IMG/VR virus record: IMGVR_UViG_3300030117_006614
Span: 1 to 56,963 of that record
Length of the DNA stretch: 56,963 bases
Direction: 5' to 3' (one strand)
Source of the DNA: a virus
Shown: piece after piece, positions 55,414-56,963 of the stretch
Position numbering within the stretch: position 1 is the first letter of the stretch
Layout of the letters: each line of letters opens with the position of its first letter
Notes under the pieces: model-generated
Databases searched by the model: none
Seen by the model: the letters and a program-made list of their open reading frames with translations, nothing else
Told to the model about the DNA's origin: nothing
Position numbers and translations under genes: made by a program

Positions 55414-56963
55414 TTAGTTGTCAGAGGTGAGTGGTACTACCTTCCCTTGAGGCTTTCTTTTTCCAACAGGGAGCCCCCGATAAACTTCTACTTTTCGTCC
55501 ACCCATGTACGCAGACACGATGGTCGTGTCCGCAAAATCTTTCACTACCATGCGGAACATCATTTCTGGCTTTATGTCCCGACGCCCGGTACGCTCGCAC
55601 CATTCGCGGTACGTCCCATAGAGTGTTTCACAGGGAACCACCTGACCATCCGAAACATCGGAAAGTCTTGGGTACATCGGACCCGGTGGATAATTAGTAA
55701 GAACCGAAGACGTACCCTTGGATGCAATCTCATGGCAAAAGGCATCCAGACTTTCTGCACTGATACCCTGCAAACCTTTCTTAGCTTCAGTAAATATGGG
55801 CCGAGAGATTAGGCCCCAATCCACTTGCATATTGTGTAGATAGTGGGCAAACCCCTGAACCTCTTCGTAAAAGCTAACAGAGAACTTTGAGGTTTTCGGG
55901 TCGAAACATTCTCGCAGCATTTTCCTGTACTCAAAAGAAGCTTTATTCGGAGAGAGGACTGTGAAGCGTCGGTCGTCCTTTTCGATGAGCACCGGGTCAG
56001 GCTTGTTACTGGTCAGCCACCAAGACATTCTATTTATTATTGTAGTCCGAGCAGCATAGGGAGCAGAGCAGTGAACACGGTCATCCGTGATTGCCGCCTT
56101 TACTTCGGCCATCGTGTTTGCCGCACCACGGTTTACTGCAACCTCATCAGCGAGGACGAGTAGTTTTGTAACGTAGTGAGAGTTGAAAGAATCTTTGAGG
56201 GCTTTGTTACTTACAACTGCTGAGTTTCCTTCACCGATAATCGTGGCGAGGATTCTACCGAAAAGACTTTTTCCAATACCCTGCTGGGGAGAGAGCACAA
56301 GGACGGCAACCATCGCACGACGTTCAGGGTGTTGGATTAGGGCAGCGCTCCAATGTAGCAGCCACTTCATCACTTCCCTATCTCCAGCACACAACAAAGA
56401 AATTATCTCCTTCATCCTGGGCGAAGGGCCGGCGCTAACTTCAAGGGTTGGAAAAGCATAAAGATTGAGCATTGGCACATCGTTTAGCTTTACCACTTGG
56501 TCGCGCGTGGACTGGCAATCAAACCCATAAACCTGTCTTGAGAGGATATGGTCTATCAGTGCCATCGCATGAGGTTTTCCGCACTTACCAGTCATCAATC
56601 CAATAAGGTGGTCAGTCAGCGCCTCTTTTCTAATGGGCGAGGAAATCTGCCAAGCACCGTCAGAATGCCGATAGAAAACTCCTTGAGGGGCATTGTAAGC
56701 TATTCTGTCTTCGACATACTTGAGTAGACGTTCTGGAACCTCTTGGAGCCATTCAGCGCGATCGTCAGCGGTTCTTGAGGTTTTGCTTAGTTTCTTTTTC
56801 TTGGCAAGCCACCACTGTTTTCCTTCGTGCGTGTGCCTTTCGCTTGCACACTGAATGAAAGCGCGCCCGTCAGCCAGTACCCGCACAAAGGCACTTCCAG
56901 GCGAAGCGTCGTCTTGGAATGGGCAAGTGCATTTATATTTGCCTTCACCCTTTTCCACCAGAC
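55414..56963 (-). CDS. Primase-helicase, C-terminal part (5' end at window start)
   Basis: This is the rest of the 739-residue protein that begins at 771 and runs through the circle. Residues of the full protein: zinc-like Cys/His set near 235-267, Walker A LSPQQGIGKS (about 447-456), Walker B KLLVLADEV (about 490-498) followed by a D5/SF3-type helicase core with SNKPDPVLIEKDDRRFTVL. This core belongs to poxvirus D5-like helicases joined to phage primases. The real start is not at 56958; that GTG is an internal valine. Positions 56863-56963 duplicate 1-101. Confidence 0.88.
   Translation of the reverse strand, partial: LVEKGEGKYKCTCPFQDDASPGSAFVRVLADGRAFIQCASERHTHEGKQWWLAKKKKLSKTSRTADDRAEWLQEVPERLLKYVEDRIAYNAPQGVFYRHSDGAWQISSPIRKEALTDHLIGLMTGKCGKPHAMALIDHILSRQVYGFDCQSTRDQVVKLNDVPMLNLYAFPTLEVSAGPSPRMKEIISLLCAGDREVMKWLLHWSAALIQHPERRAMVAVLVLSPQQGIGKSLFGRILATIIGEGNSAVVSNKALKDSFNSHYVTKLLVLADEVAVNRGAANTMAEVKAAITDDRVHCSAPYAARTTIINRMSWWLTSNKPDPVLIEKDDRRFTVLSPNKASFEYRKMLRECFDPKTSKFSVSFYEEVQGFAHYLHNMQVDWGLISRPIFTEAKKGLQGISAESLDAFCHEIASKGTSSVLTNYPPGPMYPRLSDVSDGQVVPCETLYGTYREWCERTGRRDIKPEMMFRMVVKDFADTTIVSAYMGGRKVEVYRGLPVGKRKPQGKVVPLTSDN
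56863..56963. repeat. Terminal overlap, right copy
   Basis: Repeats 1-101 with one mismatch at 56961. Remove one copy to close the genome. Confidence 0.93.

Noticed and set aside
56958-56963. GTG at 56958 as the primase-helicase start
   Set aside because: The frame continues across the circular junction to an ATG with GGAG at 771; this codon is an internal Val.
1-56963. tRNA genes, CRISPR arrays, integrase, insertion sequences
   Set aside because: No cloverleaf with T-loop found in any gap, no regularly spaced repeats, no recombinase or transposase motif in the proteins; attachment sites are therefore not called.

Overview
The window is the complete, circularly closed genome of a tailed bacteriophage, most likely a lytic podovirus (short tail). 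Positions 1-101 recur at 56863-56963 with one mismatch, so the unit genome is about 56,862 bp and the ends are an assembly overlap cut inside the primase-helicase gene. The structural set (large terminase, portal, scaffold, capsid, connector and nozzle-like proteins, a 2,509-residue internal protein, short tail fibres, no tape measure or sheath) fits a podovirus. The replication set (primase-helicase, family A DNA polymerase with a uracil-DNA-glycosylase-like domain, SNF2-type helicase, Sak4/SSB/RecB-type recombination genes) resembles environmental and marine phages. I see no integrase, RNA polymerase, tRNA or CRISPR array. The host cannot be named; transcription signals are sigma-70-like, so host RNA polymerase is probably used throughout.

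Layout. Leftward genes fill 1-9125, rightward genes 9652-45181, and leftward genes 45298 to the end, continuing through the circle into 1-771. Divergent transcription starts in the 9126-9651 gap. Convergent transcription ends at 45181-45297, where a leftward terminator lies.

The left arm has two parts. From 9125 down to 2417 runs an accessory block. A 580-bp control region (7676-8255, with paired operator-like repeats, a promoter and a 5'-terminal hairpin) precedes an operon of eight genes: a MoxR-like AAA+ ATPase, small proteins, a 349-residue unknown, and a protein joining an HExxH metallopeptidase-like domain to a von Willebrand factor A domain with an intact MIDAS. The operon ends at a UUCG-loop terminator (2361-2390). 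Four of its genes end in the codons Gly-Gly-Glu-stop, which also form the Shine-Dalgarno site of the next gene. This is the best candidate for an undescribed system. A 740-bp non-coding region (1625-2360) then precedes small regulators and the replication operon.

The rightward arm is the late region: packaging (10572-14467), portal (14730), head genes including a zinc-ribbon protein and scaffold, capsid (19453), connector and nozzle proteins, a C2H2 zinc-finger protein (22689), tail-associated proteins, internal ejection proteins (27894-37588), fibres, four paralogous small beta proteins (41306-43025), and a lysis set (42062-45181) with membrane proteins and a YkuD-like endolysin. Internal promoters lie at 17780 and 37591.

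The right leftward arm holds DNA metabolism in read order: primase-helicase, SNF2-type helicase, then a strong sigma-70 promoter containing a palindrome (53774-53802), RecB/Cas4-like nuclease, HNH protein, Sak4-like ATPase, SSB-like protein, the UDG-polymerase fusion, an MT-A70 adenine methyltransferase fused to an unknown N-terminal domain, a small HTH protein, a SbcC/RecF-like ATPase and two small proteins.
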